Source: Gilliamella apicola
GTDB taxonomy: Bacteria; Pseudomonadota; Gammaproteobacteria; Enterobacterales; Orbaceae
DNA: 64,000 nucleotides
Direction: 5' to 3'
Assembly: GCF_003202915.1 (NCBI RefSeq)
Contig: NZ_QGLP01000004.1
Location: forward strand, 124,001-188,000
In this document: positions 39,726 through 49,229 of the stretch, piece by piece
Layout: each line of letters opens with the position of its first letter
How positions within the stretch are numbered: the stretch's first letter is position 1
The notes under the pieces: generated by a model
Told to the model about the DNA's origin: nothing
Databases searched by the model: none
What the model saw: only the letters and a program-made list of their open reading frames with translations
Position numbers and translations under genes: made by a program

Positions 39726-40541
39726 TCAATGTAGATTATATATAGTATCTAATAATCGTAGAACTTCTTTAAAATAAGAAACATCTAATTGATTAGTAAT
39801 TTCGTTTTCATAAGGCCATTTTACATATCTTACATAAACAACATCATTATTTTTTATTGACTTAATTATATTGTTGCTTATTTGGTAATTAAACGTTCCA
39901 TCTTCACGCCAAGAATTTAACACTTTATCTTTATTAATACGTATAGATACTTTTTTTCCTGGGTAATGATCGTAGCCAATTTGTAGTAAATAACCGTGTT
40001 TATTTTTTAAAATACTTACATTAGCGGAGTAATTATCGGCTGAGCATTCTTTTTTATCATTCATTTTATCTGTTCTACAACCGAACATCCAATAATTATC
40101 ACTTGATTTTGAATCATTTCCAATATTCCCAGAGAAATCAGAATAATTAATACTGTATTCAACATTATTAATTAAACCTCTCTCAACAACGTTAACGTTA
40201 TAAGTTCTAGGAATATTATTACCATACTTATCTATTACGCAGTAAATTTTTCCTGAGTCTAATATAGGGCTTTTTTTGAGTGGGGAGAGTTTATTTTGTA
40301 AAACAAATTGAAATTCTTCTAGAAAATACCAGTTATGTATTCCATTTGAGTCATAAATATCGCACTTAAAACCTTCTTTATTTTCCAGTTCATTCATATT
40401 TTTAGATATATTGTTTTGTGCTAATTGATTTATATCAGCTTCTGTCATTGTTATTGTTGGTTCTTTTTTGATTGTTTTTTGTACCGTTCCACAACCAGAC
40501 AAAACCAAGCAAGCCAATCCTAGTAATGCAATTTTTTTCAT
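39726..40541 (-). CDS. Hypothetical lipoprotein
   Basis: This 271-residue protein begins with a lipoprotein signal peptide; the lipobox is LSGC with Cys17. The residue after it is glycine, so outer-membrane sorting is expected. The mature part has a helical start (about residues 30-55) and then a beta-rich region with several cysteines (CDIYDS, YCVIDK, FGCRTD, KKECSAD) that could form two disulfides. I recognise no family. It has its own terminator and lies between the decayed integrase and the gene-poor stretch, so it may be cargo of a former mobile element. Confidence 0.75.
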   Translation of the reverse strand: MKKIALLGLACLVLSGCGTVQKTIKKEPTITMTEADINQLAQNNISKNMNELENKEGFKCDIYDSNGIHNWYFLEEFQFVLQNKLSPLKKSPILDSGKIYCVIDKYGNNIPRTYNVNVVERGLINNVEYSINYSDFSGNIGNDSKSSDNYWMFGCRTDKMNDKKECSADNYSANVSILKNKHGYLLQIGYDHYPGKKVSIRINKDKVLNSWREDGTFNYQISNNIIKSIKNNDVVYVRYVKWPYENEITNQLDVSYFKEVLRLLDTIYNLH

Positions 40542-40719
40542 ACCATCTCCTTTTTGGGTAATGGTATGTAATTTCGATACTTAAATCAACGACGATTTAG
40601 TAATCCTCCCGATAATTGATCTTTTTGAACTCAGTTCAATTAAACATATTAATTATTTTATAATTGCACCAGAATAAATTACCGTTAACCCAAATATTGG
40701 TTACGGTATTTAGATAGGG

Positions 40720-41439
40720 TTAATGATTAACTAACTTTAAATTGCGGTTACCTGACAATGAAGCATTATTTTTACTGGCTTGTTCGACAAAATCTCCACA
40801 CCAATTAAGCATGATTCGTTTTTGTTGTTCATACTTAGCCTTGTTGTAGGCTCTTCTCATTGCATTTTTTCAACTTACGATAATGCGCTTACGATAACAT
40901 CATAATTAAAGCCTTATTCATTTAAGGCGGTGCTTGCCAAAGCTATCAGTCCATGCGATTTATTGCCATATTAGCGGTTTGGCTAGTTATTGGTTTGTTA
41001 TAGGGAGATCTAGCAGTAGGGAACACAAACTCACTTTTATGATTAATAGTTTCATTATCTTAAAGGTAGTTAATCCTTGTTCGGTTTTGAATTTAAACCA
41101 TTTTTGAGCCATAGCATAAAAAGTATTATTGCTAGCTTCTTGTTGTAGTTGCTCTTGTTCTGCCTTATGTTCTTGAGGATCTATGCCTTGTTTAATTAAT
41201 TCGCGCGCTTCGTCCCGTTGTTTTCGCGCTTGTTGTAGCGAAACTTCTGGATAACTTCCGAAGCTTACAGTAGTCCTATTATTAGTTATAGGGCGGTAAT
41301 ATCTGAACTGCCATATTTTTGCCCCCGTTGACTTAATAAGTAAAAGCAAACCATTTCCATCATAAATAGGATAATCCTTACTTTGTGGCTTGGCATTCTT
41401 TATTTGTGTATCCGTCATTGGAGTTACTTTTTTAGGCAT
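40720..41439 (-). pseudogene. Decayed tyrosine integrase (P4-like) beside tRNA-Leu
   Basis: The first about 130 codons (from 41439) are the DUF4102 N-terminal domain of a P4-type integrase, with LTDTQIKNAKP-like start, YDGNGLLLLI and the AREL segment. The central core is deleted. C-terminal pieces follow in changing frames: a FVFPTARSPYNKPI-type piece (about 41040-40970), an HGLIALASTALNE piece with in-frame stops (about 40955-40870), then MRRAYNKAKYEQQKR to the stop at 40720. The catalytic HxxR arginine is replaced (HGLI). The gene starts about 190 bases from the 3' end of tRNA-Leu and reads away from it, the usual layout for tRNA-targeting integrases. It is certainly non-functional. Confidence 0.88.
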
Positions 41440-41626
41440 ACTTTTCTCTTATGGGACTATGAAATTATTTTAATATGTTTGCATAGTCCTTAATATAGTC
41501 CTAAAAATTTTGGTTGTAAATGTACCTTATTGATACTTAATGGGCAATAAAATAGACTTTAAGGCTTGTTATTACTGGGTTGGGTGTGCTTTGTTGGATT
41601 TAAAAGAATGTTAATGAATATTGAAT

Positions 41627-41712
41627 TGGTGCCGTGGGCGGGACTTGAACCCGCATGCCCTTAGAGCACTACCCCCTCAAGATAGCGTGTCTACCAATTT
41701 CACCACCACGGC
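41627..41712 (-). tRNA. leuU: tRNA-Leu (anticodon GAG)
   Basis: An 86-base class II tRNA with encoded CCA. The acceptor arms GCCGTGG and CCACGGC pair; the D arm contains AAATTGGTAGACAC; the anticodon loop TTGAGGG has GAG at its centre; a long variable arm and the GGTTCAAGTCC T arm follow. Identity and position directly downstream of secG match enterobacterial leuU. Its 3' end is the probable attachment site for the adjacent integrase. Confidence 0.96.
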
Positions 41713-41719
41713 GCCGTTT

Positions 41720-42106
41720 TTATTCTGGAATATCTGATGTCGGATTGATACTCTGAGGTTGAATAACTGGATCTGTAGTTGGAATAACTTGTTTATTACC
41801 TTCCGAATTTTCTGTATTTTGTTGTGTGGTCGTACCATCGCCAATGTCTTTAAACTCATCACTTGAACTAATAGTTTTTGAGCTACCAATATTGGATAAA
41901 ATAATACTTAACACAAAAAATAAAACACCTAATATAGTTGTTGTGCGCGTAAGGAAGTTGCCACTACCTGATGAGCCAAATAGTGTTGCAGATGCACCTG
42001 CTCCAAAAGATGAGCCCATGTCAGCACCTTTTCCACGCTGTATTAGCACTAAAACGACTATCGCAATTGCGATAATTAAGTAACCTATAATTAAAAGTTC
42101 GTACAT
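41720..42106 (-). CDS. secG: Protein translocase subunit SecG
   Basis: SecG is the small accessory subunit of the SecYEG channel. The 128-residue protein has two membrane segments (about residues 3-23 and 54-74) joined by the conserved loop with QRGKGADMGSSFGAGAS and GNFLTRTT. The C-terminal tail after residue 75 is long, low in complexity and rich in Thr, Asn and Pro. tRNA-Leu follows 7 bases after the stop, so the two are probably co-transcribed. Confidence 0.96.
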   Translation of the reverse strand: MYELLIIGYLIIAIAIVVLVLIQRGKGADMGSSFGAGASATLFGSSGSGNFLTRTTTILGVLFFVLSIILSNIGSSKTISSSDEFKDIGDGTTTQQNTENSEGNKQVIPTTDPVIQPQSINPTSDIPE

Positions 42107-42282
42107 TTCAACCTGTCAATCTTTATGTTATACAACAGAATTTATTGATGCGAAATATTAGCGAAAGAGTGAGCAACAAGCAAGTAGATTTTGTTATTTT
42201 CTGTATTTATCATAATCAATTGTACGTTTTAAGGGAAAAATCAGTATAATGTCGCTATTTTTAGTTAAGCAAATGCTGTTGT

Positions 42283-43731
42283 ATGAAATTTATTGTTAAA
42301 CTTTTTCCTGAAATTACCATTAAAAGTGAGTCTGTTCGTTTACGTTTTATTAAAATATTAACCAGTAATATACGTAATATTTTAAAGCATTCAATTGATG
42401 ATGTAGCAGTCATCCGTCATTGGGATTTTATTGAAGTTCGCCCTAAAGTTGCAAATAGTGAAAATCAAATTTTAGAGTTATTAACCCGAATTCCAGGTAT
42501 CCATCATATATTAGTGGTGGAAGAGTTTTCTTTTGTTGATTTGCATGATATCTATGAAAAAGCTTTTAATCACTATGCACCTTTAATTGAGAATAAAACA
42601 TTTTGTGTCAGAGTTAAGCGACGTGGTAAACATGATTTTACTTCAATTGAAGTGGAACGTTATGTTGGCGGAGGACTTAATCAACATGTTGCCTCAGCTA
42701 AAGTAAAATTAACGCGCCCTGATGTAACCGTTAATCTTGAAATAGATAAAGATAAACTTTTATTAGTTAAACAACGTCATGCTGGTATTGGTGGTTTTCC
42801 AACAGGTACCCAAGAGGATGTTATTTCACTTATTTCTGGGGGATTTGATTCTGGCGTGTCGAGTTATATGTTTATCCGACGAGGTTGCCGAGTTCATTAC
42901 TGCTTTTTTAATTTAGGTGGAAAAACCCATGAAATTGGCGTAAAACAAATGGCGCATTATTTGTGGCAAAGATTTGGAAGCTCCCATAAGGTTCGTTTTA
43001 TTGCCATTGATTTTTCAGATGTGGTGGGTGAGATACTTGAAAAAGTTGATGATGGGCAAATGGGGGTTATCCTAAAACGGATGATGATACGCGCCGCGTC
43101 TAAAGTTGCACAGCGCTATAATGTTGAAGCGTTGGTCACAGGAGAAGCATTAGGGCAAGTATCAAGCCAAACTTTAACTAATTTACGTTTAATTGATAAT
43201 GTAAGCGATACTTTGGTTTTACGTCCACTTATCACGTATGATAAAGAAACGATAATTAATCTTGCTCGTCAGATAGGAACAGAAGATATCGCTAAGACTA
43301 TGCCAGAATTTTGTGGTGTGATATCAAAAAGCCCTACCGTAAAAGCGATTAAAGAAAAAATAGAAGCCGAAGAACAGAGTTTTGACTTTTCTATTTTAGA
43401 TAAAGCTGTTGAAGAAGCTGAAAATATTGATATTCGTGAAATTGCTAAACAAACAGATAATACAATTATACAAGTTGATACAGTTACAACATTAGAAGAT
43501 AATCAAGTCATAATCGATATTCGTTCGCCTGAAGAGCAAGAAGATAATCCACTAGTCGTTGAAGGTGTGGAAGTTAAGCATATACCATTTTATAAATTAG
43601 CAACACAATTTGGTGATCTGGATCAATCAAAGCACTATCTACTGTATTGTGCCAAAGGAGTTATGAGTAAACTACAAGCACTTTATTTGGTTGAACAAGG
43701 ATTCACTAATGTAAAAGTGTTTAAACTATAA
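42283..43731 (+). CDS. thiI: tRNA 4-thiouridine synthase ThiI
   Basis: ThiI adds sulfur to U8 of tRNA and supplies sulfur for the thiamine thiazole. The 482-residue protein has the N-terminal ferredoxin-like and THUMP domains (about residues 1-165), the PP-loop with [10 protein letters not shown] (about residue 183), a Cys at CGVIS (about 344), and a C-terminal rhodanese domain with the persulfide-carrying Cys456 in [10 protein letters not shown]. Length and cysteine positions equal those of the enterobacterial enzyme. Confidence 0.97.
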   Translation: MKFIVKLFPEITIKSESVRLRFIKILTSNIRNILKHSIDDVAVIRHWDFIEVRPKVANSENQILELLTRIPGIHHILVVEEFSFVDLHDIYEKAFNHYAPLIENKTFCVRVKRRGKHDFTSIEVERYVGGGLNQHVASAKVKLTRPDVTVNLEIDKDKLLLVKQRHAGIGGFPTGTQEDVISLISGGFDSGVSSYMFIRRGCRVHYCFFNLGGKTHEIGVKQMAHYLWQRFGSSHKVRFIAIDFSDVVGEILEKVDDGQMGVILKRMMIRAASKVAQRYNVEALVTGEALGQVSSQTLTNLRLIDNVSDTLVLRPLITYDKETIINLARQIGTEDIAKTMPEFCGVISKSPTVKAIKEKIEAEEQSFDFSILDKAVEEAENIDIREIAKQTDNTIIQVDTVTTLEDNQVIIDIRSPEEQEDNPLVVEGVEVKHIPFYKLATQFGDLDQSKHYLLYCAKGVMSKLQALYLVEQGFTNVKVFKL

Positions 43732-43853
43732 ATCTTAACAATTATTTTCGATATTGTTCCAATTTAGCTATATAATATTTTTAAGTTAGTACTACTACAT
43801 AATTAATCGATAGCTATAATAAATGATAAATTTCTTTGTTAATGAGGCTTGTA

Positions 43854-44573
43854 ATGAACAAATTGCTGGTAGTTGATGATGATCAAGAAATTGCTTCAAT
43901 GTTATGCGAATTACTAGAGTTAGAAGGATTTGAAGTTATAATAGCGAATAATGGCGTTCAGGCTTTAGCTAAATTTGATGAGAGCATTGAGCTTATTTTA
44001 CTCGATATTATGATGCCAGGAATGAATGGATTAAGTGTATTAACTGAACTGCGAAATAAATATACTGTTCCTGTAATATTCCTAACCGCTAAAGATAGTG
44101 AATTTGACAAAGTTATTGGTCTTGAGCATGGTGCTGATGACTATATTTTAAAGCCGTTTAATGATAAGGAACTTATTGCGCGAATCAATGCGATTTTGCG
44201 TAGAAAACGTTGGGATGATCAAGCTAACAAATCAGGTGAAAAATCAGCGCAATATTCTTTTGATAAACTTGTTGTGAATAGTAAACAACAATCTGTTTTA
44301 TTTGATGATAAGTATATTGAATTAACCGGCACTGAGTTTCAAATATTATTACAACTTCTCGAAAATGCTGGCAAAATAATTTCTAGAGATGATTTAAGTG
44401 AAAACGTGTTGGGTAAAGAATTTCTACCATTAGCTCGTTCAATTGATGTTCATGTTTCTAATTTGCGTAAAAAACTTCCACCACGAAGTGATGGATTACC
44501 GTGGATTAAAACATTACGCTCAAAAGGATATCTATTTGTTGTTGATCAGGATATTGATTTATCGCAGAATTAG
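43854..44573 (+). CDS. cpxR: Envelope-stress response regulator CpxR
   Basis: CpxR is the OmpR-family response regulator of the Cpx envelope-stress system. The ATG at 43854 behind GAGG gives 239 residues; earlier in-frame starts were rejected because the family begins MNKxLxVDDD. Phospho-acceptor Asp51 lies in LLDIMMPGMNG, and the C-terminal winged helix (about residues 140-235) has LTGTEFQILLQLLEN and HVSNLRKKLP. It precedes cpxA by 26 bases. No cpxP gene is adjacent. Confidence 0.96.
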   Translation: MNKLLVVDDDQEIASMLCELLELEGFEVIIANNGVQALAKFDESIELILLDIMMPGMNGLSVLTELRNKYTVPVIFLTAKDSEFDKVIGLEHGADDYILKPFNDKELIARINAILRRKRWDDQANKSGEKSAQYSFDKLVVNSKQQSVLFDDKYIELTGTEFQILLQLLENAGKIISRDDLSENVLGKEFLPLARSIDVHVSNLRKKLPPRSDGLPWIKTLRSKGYLFVVDQDIDLSQN

Positions 44574-44599
44574 ATTTTTCTCTGTTATGGTAAGAATAT

Positions 44600-45979
44600 A
44601 TGTGGATTTTTGATCGCTTAACCGTTAGAATTTTCGCCATATTCTTACTTACCATTGCTTTCTTTCTTAGCCTTGTTATGGCATTGCCTGAACTTGATTC
44701 TCGTAATTTAACTTACTTAGCCAATAAAGATAGAGAAAGTGGCAATCTATTAGCAAATGCAATTGAAAAAGATTTAACTAAGATTCCTAAAGATAGTTTT
44801 CGTTGGTGGATGAGATTCATTGTTGTTATGGATAATCATCAAAAAACGGGGCAACAGCTATTTATTGTTTCGCCAAATCAACAAATTATTACCGCGGATA
44901 CTCAAAATATCGATTTAGTGAAAAGTTTTAGTGAAAAATCGCATGATGTTGATGATCCTGCTAAGCAAATTTATGATAACCAAGAAATTATTGGGCCTTT
45001 CTTGTTGCATTATGCTAATGAAGAATATCAATTATATCTACTGCAACCTGCATCAGATATTCAGTCACAATTTGTTAACTTAATTTTTGACCATCCCTTC
45101 TTACTTTTAACCTTAACCATATTGGCAAGCTCGCCTTTTTTGCTGTGGTTGTCTTGGAGTATCGCTAGGCCAGCACGAGGCTTGAGATTGGTGGCTGAGC
45201 AAGTGGCTAAAGGGAATCTACAACAGTGGCCTGAATTAGAAAAAGTTGGATCATATGAATATAAAGCAACCGGTGCAAGTTTTAACCATATGCTTAGAGA
45301 GTTAAAACGGATGCAAGAGTTACAGCAACGGTTGTTTTCGGATATTTCACATGAATTGCGGACTCCATTAACCCGATTACAATTAGCAGCTTCACTGTTG
45401 CGCCGTAAACAGGGTGAAAGTAACGAGGTTTTACGGATAAGCAATGAAGCGATAAAACTTGATTCAATGATTGGCGATTTGCTGATGTTAGCCAGAAATC
45501 AACATGATAATAATGAAGTTCGTGAATTTAAAAAGTTAGATGAATTATTTAAAGATGTTTTGAATAATGCGGCTTTTGAAGCAAATCAAATAGCTAAACA
45601 GTTTTCTATTCATAATCCTTCAACAAATCATACCATTTTATGTTATCCGATAGCGTTATGTAGTGCACTTGAGAATGTAATAAGGAATGCATTTCGTTAC
45701 TCAAATCAACGGATTGATGTAGATTTTGTTATTCAACAAAAAACAGTAATTATCACTATTGATGATGATGGTCCCGGTGTTGCCGAGAGTGAGCTAGAGC
45801 AAATTTTTAGACCTTTTTATCGTACTAATGAGGCGCGTGATCGTGAATCTGGTGGTACTGGTCTAGGTTTAGCCATTGTGGCTAATGCGATTACTCGGGA
45901 TAATGGCACAGTTAGAGCTGAGAAAAGCCACTTAGGCGGGCTTAGAATTGTGATAGAATTACCGCTTCAAAAATATTAA
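44600..45979 (+). CDS. cpxA: Envelope-stress sensor histidine kinase CpxA
   Basis: CpxA senses misfolded envelope proteins and phosphorylates CpxR. The 459-residue protein has two membrane segments (about residues 8-28 and 166-188) around a periplasmic sensor, then a HAMP domain, the phospho-acceptor His251 in SDISHELRTPL, and an ATPase domain with N box (ENVIRNAFRYS), DDDGPGV and GGTGLGLAI. It lies in an operon with cpxR and probably trmL. Confidence 0.96.
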   Translation: MWIFDRLTVRIFAIFLLTIAFFLSLVMALPELDSRNLTYLANKDRESGNLLANAIEKDLTKIPKDSFRWWMRFIVVMDNHQKTGQQLFIVSPNQQIITADTQNIDLVKSFSEKSHDVDDPAKQIYDNQEIIGPFLLHYANEEYQLYLLQPASDIQSQFVNLIFDHPFLLLTLTILASSPFLLWLSWSIARPARGLRLVAEQVAKGNLQQWPELEKVGSYEYKATGASFNHMLRELKRMQELQQRLFSDISHELRTPLTRLQLAASLLRRKQGESNEVLRISNEAIKLDSMIGDLLMLARNQHDNNEVREFKKLDELFKDVLNNAAFEANQIAKQFSIHNPSTNHTILCYPIALCSALENVIRNAFRYSNQRIDVDFVIQQKTVIITIDDDGPGVAESELEQIFRPFYRTNEARDRESGGTGLGLAIVANAITRDNGTVRAEKSHLGGLRIVIELPLQKY

Positions 45980-45997
45980 CAGTTAAGAGAAATAATT

Positions 45998-46483
45998 GTG
46001 TCGATTGCACCTTTAAATGTTGTTTTATTTGAACCCGAAATCCCTGCTAACACCGGTAATATCATTCGGTTATGTGCTAATACTGGTTTTAATTTACATA
46101 TTATTGAACCAATGGGATTTTATTGGGATGATAAAAAATTAAGACGAGCTGGACTCGATTATCAGGAATTTGTTAATGTAAAACGCTATAAAAATCTTGA
46201 ATATTTTTTAGCTGATAACCACCTTGATTTAGCTTCTCAAGTTTATGCTTTAACGACAAAAGGTCAAAAACCACATAGTGAAGTAAATTATCAACAAAAT
46301 GATTTTTTGATGTTTGGTCCAGAAACGCGAGGTCTACCTGCCAAAGTCCTTGATGCATTACCGCAAGATAGGAAAATTCGCATTCCAATGACAGCCAATA
46401 GTCGAAGTATGAATCTGTCTAATTCTGTCGCTGTCGTCGTTTATGAATCTTGGCGACAACTTAACTATATTGGAGCAAAATAA
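45998..46483 (+). CDS. trmL: tRNA (cytidine/uridine-34 2'-O)-methyltransferase TrmL
   Basis: TrmL methylates the wobble ribose of tRNA-Leu(CAA) and tRNA-Leu(UAA). The 161-residue protein is a SPOUT methyltransferase: [18 protein letters not shown] at the start, [11 protein letters not shown] (knot loop, S-adenosylmethionine site), and [13 protein letters not shown] at the end. It uses a GTG start 18 bases after cpxA, so it probably rides on the cpx transcript. Confidence 0.95.
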   Translation: MSIAPLNVVLFEPEIPANTGNIIRLCANTGFNLHIIEPMGFYWDDKKLRRAGLDYQEFVNVKRYKNLEYFLADNHLDLASQVYALTTKGQKPHSEVNYQQNDFLMFGPETRGLPAKVLDALPQDRKIRIPMTANSRSMNLSNSVAVVVYESWRQLNYIGAK

Positions 46484-46603
46484 ATTTAAATTTACAGTGA
46501 TTTTTAATGGTTAATTATTCAAAAATAGAAAGGTTATTGCTGACTGTTGGGGTTATAAGAAACGTTCCTCAACTTAAAAATCTAATGTGACTATTTCATT
46601 TAT

Positions 46604-46632
46604 AAAAAAGAGGTCAGATCGACCTCTTTTAT
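46604..46632. terminator. Bidirectional terminator between trmL and efp
   Basis: Ten-bp stem AAAAGAGGTC/GACCTCTTTT (46606-46615 with 46621-46630) with a 5-base loop between converging genes. Confidence 0.9.
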
Positions 46633-46646
46633 TTAAATAATATTAA

Positions 46647-47213
46647 TTATTTAACGCGTGAAACGTATTCACCAGAACGTGTATCAACTTTAAGTACTTC
46701 ACCAATTTGTACAAATAAAGGAACACGTACTACCGCACCGGTTGATAATGTTGCTGGTTTACCGCCGGTTCCTGCTGTATCACCTTTTAAACCTGGATCA
46801 GTTTCAATTACTTCAAGTTCAACAAAGTTTGGTGGTGTTACTGCAATCGGTTGACCATTCCATAATGTTAAGATACATTCAGCTTGATCCACTAACCATT
46901 TGGCATTGTCACCAACCGCTTTTGCATCCGCGGAAAGTTGCTCAAAAGTATCATTATTCATAAAATGCCAAAACTCACCGTCGGTGTAAAGATAAGTTAG
47001 GTTCATATCTACGACATCAGCTGCTTCAACAGATTCACCTGATTTGAATGTTTTATCAACTGTTTTACCAGAAAGTAATTTTTTTATTTTAACGCGGTTG
47101 ATTGCTTGTCCTTTACCTGGTTTATAAAACTCATTTTCAACGATCACACACGGCTCGCCATCTTGCATTATTTTAAGACCAGCTTTAAACTCATTAGTAC
47201 TATAAGATGCCAT
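46647..47213 (-). CDS. efp: Translation elongation factor P
   Basis: EF-P rescues ribosomes stalled on polyproline. The ATG at 47213 gives 188 residues, the family length, starting [14 protein letters not shown]; an upstream extension was rejected. Lys34 in KPGKGQA is the residue that receives beta-lysine. The enzyme making beta-lysine, EpmB, is encoded divergently with only 32 bases between the two starts. The C-terminal segments [17 protein letters not shown] and [13 protein letters not shown] are fully conserved. Confidence 0.98.
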   Translation of the reverse strand: MASYSTNEFKAGLKIMQDGEPCVIVENEFYKPGKGQAINRVKIKKLLSGKTVDKTFKSGESVEAADVVDMNLTYLYTDGEFWHFMNNDTFEQLSADAKAVGDNAKWLVDQAECILTLWNGQPIAVTPPNFVELEVIETDPGLKGDTAGTGGKPATLSTGAVVRVPLFVQIGEVLKVDTRSGEYVSRVK

Positions 47214-47245
47214 AAAAGCTCCAACTATCATTCTGAATTACAAAA

Positions 47246-48271
47246 ATGAGCCATATTATACAGCAAAATGTTGAACAACCAAATAAAGATGAGTGGATTT
47301 TTGATCTCGCTAATGTGGTGACAGACATCAAAAAGCTCTATCGTTGTTTGGATTTAGATCCCAACGTTATTTCTTTACCGATGCTGCAGGCGCGAAAGCA
47401 ATTTCCGCTACGGGTGCCTATGGCCTTTATCAATCGAATGAAAAAAGGTGACAGTCAAGATCCGTTGCTATTGCAAGTACTTTGTGATGAGCAAGAATTA
47501 ATAAATGTACCCGGTTTTAGTAAAGATCCCCTTGACGAGCAACATAATGATGTTCCGGGGTTGCTACATAAATATCATAATCGCGCATTATTAATGACCA
47601 AAACCGCCTGTGCAATTAATTGTCGTTACTGTTTTAGGCGACATTTTCCTTATCATGACAATCAAGGTAATAAAAAAAATATTAGTGCAGCATTAGCGTA
47701 TATTGCAGATCATAGCGAACTGGATGAAATTATTCTTTCCGGAGGTGATCCGTTAATGGCAAAAGATCACGAAATGGCTTTGTTAATAGCTGAACTAGAG
47801 AAAATTCCACATATCAAACGGTTACGTATTCATAGCCGTTTGGCGGTGGTGATACCTAATCGTATTACTTCTGAGTTATGTCGTTTATTTGCCAAAACGC
47901 GTTTACAAATTGTATTAGTTACTCATATTAATCATCCCAATGAAATCGATGATGATGTTACCAGTGCCGTTAAATCTTTAAAGAATAGTAATGTAACCGT
48001 ATTGAATCAAAGTGTTTTATTGAAAAATATTAATGATAATGCTGATGTACTAGCGGAGTTAAGCAATAAATTATTTTCAATTGGTATTTTGCCTTACTAC
48101 ATTCATTTACTTGATAAAGTACAAGGTGCGGCTCATTTTTTAATCGATGATGATACGGCAAGGCAAATTATGCAGCAACTGGCCAAAAAGGTATCGGGTT
48201 ATTTGGTGCCTAAATTAGCTCGAGAAGTTGGTGGTGAAGAAAGTAAACGCGTTTTAGCTATTAATGATTAA
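47246..48271 (+). CDS. epmB: EF-P (S)-beta-lysine synthase, lysine 2,3-aminomutase EpmB
   Basis: EpmB is a radical-SAM, PLP-dependent enzyme that turns L-lysine into (R)-beta-lysine, which EpmA attaches to EF-P Lys34. The 341-residue protein has the 4Fe-4S motif CAINCRYC (Cys122, Cys126, Cys129) followed by FRRHFPY, the LSGGDPL segment, and the C-terminal YYIHLLDKVQGAAHF segment. PLP is presumably bound by a lysine near the C-terminus. It lies divergent to its substrate gene efp. A strong promoter for rpmH lies 55 bases downstream. Confidence 0.95.
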   Translation: MSHIIQQNVEQPNKDEWIFDLANVVTDIKKLYRCLDLDPNVISLPMLQARKQFPLRVPMAFINRMKKGDSQDPLLLQVLCDEQELINVPGFSKDPLDEQHNDVPGLLHKYHNRALLMTKTACAINCRYCFRRHFPYHDNQGNKKNISAALAYIADHSELDEIILSGGDPLMAKDHEMALLIAELEKIPHIKRLRIHSRLAVVIPNRITSELCRLFAKTRLQIVLVTHINHPNEIDDDVTSAVKSLKNSNVTVLNQSVLLKNINDNADVLAELSNKLFSIGILPYYIHLLDKVQGAAHFLIDDDTARQIMQQLAKKVSGYLVPKLAREVGGEESKRVLAIND

Positions 48272-48325
48272 TAAAAGTACTAATTAATTTGATGATGTCC
48301 TTACAATTTATGTATCAAAATCTCG

Positions 48326-48354
48326 TTGACGAAAAATAAAATAGACTCTATAAT
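48326..48354 (+). promoter_or_regulatory. Sigma-70 promoter for rpmH-rnpA-yidD-yidC
   Basis: TTGACG (48326-48331), a 17-base spacer and a perfect TATAAT (48349-48354), 77 bases before the rpmH start. It is the best consensus promoter I found in the window and suits a ribosomal-protein operon. Confidence 0.85.
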
Positions 48355-48424
48355 TCCGACCTCTTTAATTAATGCTGTGGAGTTTTTACTCTACTACTTG
48401 TTGATAAATTAGATTTGGATATAA

Positions 48425-48571
<147 letters not shown>

Positions 48572-48579
48572 AAAGTTGG

Positions 48580-48936
48580 GTGACTAAACTCACTTTTCCT
48601 CGGGAGTTACGCTTGTTAACTCCCTTAGATTTTAATCATGTCTTTCAAGAATCTATTCGCGCAGGTTCTCCTTTTCTGACTTTGGTTACACGTAAGAACT
48701 CACTAAATCATCCTAGATTAGGTTTTGCTATAGCCAAAAAACAGGTTAAACGAGCGCATGAGCGTAATCGTATTAAACGATTAGCTAAAGAATATTTTCG
48801 TCATCACCAACATCAGTTTCCTAATATCGATTTTATTTTGATGGCTAAACAGCCTGTTATACAATTGAATAATCAACAATTAGTTGAGACATTAGATAAA
48901 CTATGTCAGCAAATCATCAAAAAACAAAAAAATTAA
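48580..48936 (+). CDS. rnpA: Ribonuclease P protein component
   Basis: RnpA is the protein cofactor of RNase P, which matures tRNA 5' ends. The 118-residue protein starts at GTG, as in enterobacteria, with the [13 protein letters not shown] segment. The RNA-binding RNR signature [15 protein letters not shown] (about residue 57) is present. Its last 34 bases overlap yidD. Confidence 0.96.
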   Translation: MTKLTFPRELRLLTPLDFNHVFQESIRAGSPFLTLVTRKNSLNHPRLGFAIAKKQVKRAHERNRIKRLAKEYFRHHQHQFPNIDFILMAKQPVIQLNNQQLVETLDKLCQQIIKKQKN

Positions 48937-49229
48937 ACAAGCTATTATTGATCATTAAACAGCATGTTTATGCAGTTAAATATATGATTGTTAATGTTTT
49001 TGTTTTTATTATCAAGCTATATCAACATGTCATTAGCCCACTATTGGGCCCAAAATGTCGCTTTACTCCTAGCTGTTCACAATATGCAATAATTGCATTT
49101 AGACGCTTCGGATTGATAAAAGGTGGTTGGCTAACGCTCAAACGTGTATTAAAATGTCACCCTTTACATGAAGGAGGAGAAGATTTTGTTCCTCCTAAGA
49201 AAATTAAAACCAATAGAGAAAAACACTAA
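48903..49229 (+). CDS. yidD: Membrane protein insertion efficiency factor YidD
   Basis: YidD assists YidC-dependent membrane protein insertion. The conserved core [20 protein letters not shown], then [20 protein letters not shown] and [14 protein letters not shown], is complete, including the cysteines. The 108-residue reading is longer than the usual 70-85 residues because of an N-terminal extension that overlaps rnpA; a later start is possible, but the overlap is normal for this operon. Its stop overlaps the yidC start by one base. Confidence 0.92.
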   Translation: MSANHQKTKKLNKLLLIIKQHVYAVKYMIVNVFVFIIKLYQHVISPLLGPKCRFTPSCSQYAIIAFRRFGLIKGGWLTLKRVLKCHPLHEGGEDFVPPKKIKTNREKH

